From contig SBBK01000127.1 of the NCBI GenBank assembly GCA_005240025.1, forward strand, positions 1 to 6,231: DNA of 6,231 bases. The letters run 5' to 3'. Below are positions 5,249 to 6,231 of the stretch, one piece after another. The position numbers were made by a program, and so were the translations under genes. The notes under the pieces are model-generated. The model searched no databases. It was not told the DNA's origin and saw only the letters and a program-made list of their open reading frames with translations. This stretch comes from an archaeon. GTDB taxonomy: Archaea; Thermoproteota; Nitrososphaeria; Nitrososphaerales; Nitrosopumilaceae. Numbering within the stretch: the stretch's first letter is position 1; each line of letters opens with the position of its first letter.

Positions 5249-5781
5249 TTTGCTACTATCGCCCCCAAATCGGAATAAACCGGCCCTCTTGGCGTCAGGA
5301 CGCTTTTTTTGAATTTGATCTCGTTTACTTGCTGGATCCCGAATTTCTCATCTGCGTGTTTTGCCAACTTATCGGTAATATCGCCGACTCTATTTTTAAT
5401 CCTAAATATTGTTATGTGTGGTTTGAATGGTTTATCACTGTAAAAACCAAGGGGCCCAAGTCTATCCTCCACCGATTTGGCAAGGGCAACAAGCTTTTCG
5501 GCACCACCCTTGGTTCCAACCCACACAACCCTTGGAAATCTGGGTTTTGGAAATGCGCCTACCCCCTCAAAATCGATATCAAAGGGGGTGAATTCGATTG
5601 TTTTTAGCTGGGCATGAACTCTCTGCGCCATATCGCCTGTTATCTCACCAAGAAACATAAGCGTAAAATGCATGTTTTGCATCTCGACTGCCTTGGCGTC
5701 AATTTTGATGCTTGCCTGTAGTTTTTTTATAGAATCCAACACACTTTGATTTGTAATCTCTACTGCAACAAATGTTCGCAC
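5245..5781 (-). CDS. thpR: RNA 2',3'-cyclic phosphodiesterase (ThpR / LigT, 2H family)
   Basis: The 178-residue protein belongs to the 2H phosphoesterase superfamily. It opens 2',3'-cyclic phosphates at RNA ends to 2'-phosphates, and homologues can join tRNA halves through 2'-5' bonds in vitro. The two signature motifs are intact: HFTL (38-41) and HITI (122-125), each supplying a catalytic His and Thr. The start MRTFVAVEI, the ARFPRVVWVG-like strand (82-89, RFPRVVWV) and the GPVYSDL ending (166-172) are also typical. Length is normal. The start codon is GTG at 5781; a TATA-like ATTAAAAA sits about 24 bases upstream, matching a leaderless mRNA. It is the first gene of the thpR-cca-kinase-glycosylase operon, and the thpR-cca pairing is one I recall from other archaea (for example Pyrococcus). 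Confidence 0.93.
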   Translation of the reverse strand: MRTFVAVEITNQSVLDSIKKLQASIKIDAKAVEMQNMHFTLMFLGEITGDMAQRVHAQLKTIEFTPFDIDFEGVGAFPKPRFPRVVWVGTKGGAEKLVALAKSVEDRLGPLGFYSDKPFKPHITIFRIKNRVGDITDKLAKHADEKFGIQQVNEIKFKKSVLTPRGPVYSDLGAIVAK

Positions 5782-5800
5782 TACAAGTTTTTGATATTGT

Positions 5801-5809
5801 CTTTTTAAT
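5801..5809 (-). promoter_or_regulatory. TATA-like element of the thpR operon
   Basis: On the minus strand ATTAAAAAG is centred about 24 bases before the GTG at 5781, placing transcription start at the start codon. Read on the plus strand the same AT-rich block (CTTTTTAAT) lies about 48 bases before the UPF0200 start and could serve that gene with a short leader. The whole divergent intergenic region is only 72 bases. Confidence 0.4.
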
Positions 5810-5853
5810 GGATTCCGGTACCTTCATAGAATAGACAAAAAAAGTGTGCCTGA

Positions 5854-6231
5854 TTGCCAAAACTGATCGTCTGTCTTACCGGAATGCCAGGCGCAGGCAA
5901 ATCTACAATAGCTGACGGCCTGCAAAAGAAGGGATTCACAAGCATCAATATGGGCGATGCAGTCAGAGCTGAAGCCAAAAAAAGAAACCTAGAACCGACA
6001 GGAAAAAACTTGGGCAAGCTAATGCTCGAACTACGGCAAAAAAATGGGCAGGGAGCAGTGGCCGAACTCATCAAAGACCAAATAATACACTCCAACACCG
6101 ATGTTGTAGTAATTGATGGCGTTCGCTCAAATGAAGAAATCGAAATTCTAAAAAAAATCGCGGCAGTCAAAATTCTGGCAATACACGCCTCAGCTGACAC
6201 CCGTTATGGTTTTCTGAATGCAAGACACCTG
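5854..6231 (+). CDS. UPF0200-type P-loop nucleotide kinase-like protein, 5' part (runs off window)
   Basis: A frame beginning at TTG 5854, directly after an in-frame TGA (5851-5853), stays open for 126 codons to the window edge. It starts MPKLIVCLTGMPGAGKST: a hydrophobic first strand and a Walker A loop (G10-T18). Then come the MGD..R segment (33-38), LEPTGKNLGKLMLELR (46-61), VVVIDGVRS (84-92, with D88 as the likely Walker B acid) and IHASADTRYGFLNAR (110-124). These blocks match the archaeal UPF0200 family, adenylate-kinase/dephospho-CoA-kinase-like P-loop proteins of about 180 residues, so some 50-60 residues are missing on the right. Substrate is not established. TTG is chosen because the first beta strand would be lost with the ATG at 5884, which falls inside Walker A. 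No Shine-Dalgarno is seen. It is divergent from thpR. Confidence 0.85.
   Translation, partial: MPKLIVCLTGMPGAGKSTIADGLQKKGFTSINMGDAVRAEAKKRNLEPTGKNLGKLMLELRQKNGQGAVAELIKDQIIHSNTDVVVIDGVRSNEEIEILKKIAAVKILAIHASADTRYGFLNARHL

Noticed and set aside
5233..5607. 124-codon plus-strand frame over thpR
   Set aside because: Antisense shadow of thpR, which has both HxTx motifs.
5805..6200. 131-codon open frame on the minus strand
   Set aside because: It is antisense to the UPF0200 gene, which has a clear Walker A and family motifs; the shadow frame is Ser/Ile/Phe rich without a recognisable domain.
1..6231. CRISPR array, insertion sequence with transposase, or rRNA genes
   Set aside because: No regularly spaced direct repeats, no transposase motifs and no rRNA-like stretches were seen on either strand.

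Overview
The window looks like chromosomal DNA of an archaeon, most likely a member of the Thaumarchaeota (Nitrososphaerota) related to Nitrosopumilus or Nitrosotalea. The evidence is an archaeal-type (class I) CCA-adding enzyme, a ThpR-type RNA cyclic phosphodiesterase, a UPF0200-type P-loop kinase, a COG2112-type protein kinase, an archaeal-style RelB/RelE-like pair, AT-rich TATA boxes about 25 bases before start codons (leaderless style), T-rich gene ends without strong Shine-Dalgarno sites, and frequent TTG/GTG starts. The phylum call is an inference from gene content and style, not from a marker gene.

Left part (1-1760). The tail of a rhodanese-like gene (+) runs into the end of a convergent two-gene minus-strand operon, DUF302 protein then nitroreductase-family flavoprotein, with a 9-bp hairpin at the convergence point. 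A short divergent promoter region separates this operon from a plus-strand gene for a membrane-anchored DUF1264 (oil-body-associated-protein-like) protein, which ends at a T-rich terminator.

Middle part (1760-2576). This is AT-rich, accessory-looking DNA. It holds a small Cys/His-containing ORF (+), a minus-strand toxin-antitoxin-like pair whose RelE-like member is short and lacks the usual basic residue near its C-terminus, and about 250 bases without a clear gene. That gap contains an odd element with open frames on both strands around an imperfect palindrome; it may be a gene relic, a mobile-element remnant or a structured RNA.

Right part (2577-5781). A tight minus-strand operon reads thpR, cca, COG2112-type kinase, AlkA-like glycosylase, with 4-base and 35-base overlaps and then a one-base gap. 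The first two products act on RNA 3' ends (cyclic phosphate opening, CCA addition), so the operon can be read as a nucleic-acid end and base maintenance unit with an attached kinase. The CCA enzyme has Asn where archaeal homologues have the third catalytic Asp. Divergent from thpR, at the right edge, a UPF0200-type nucleotide-kinase-like gene begins at a TTG codon and runs off the window.
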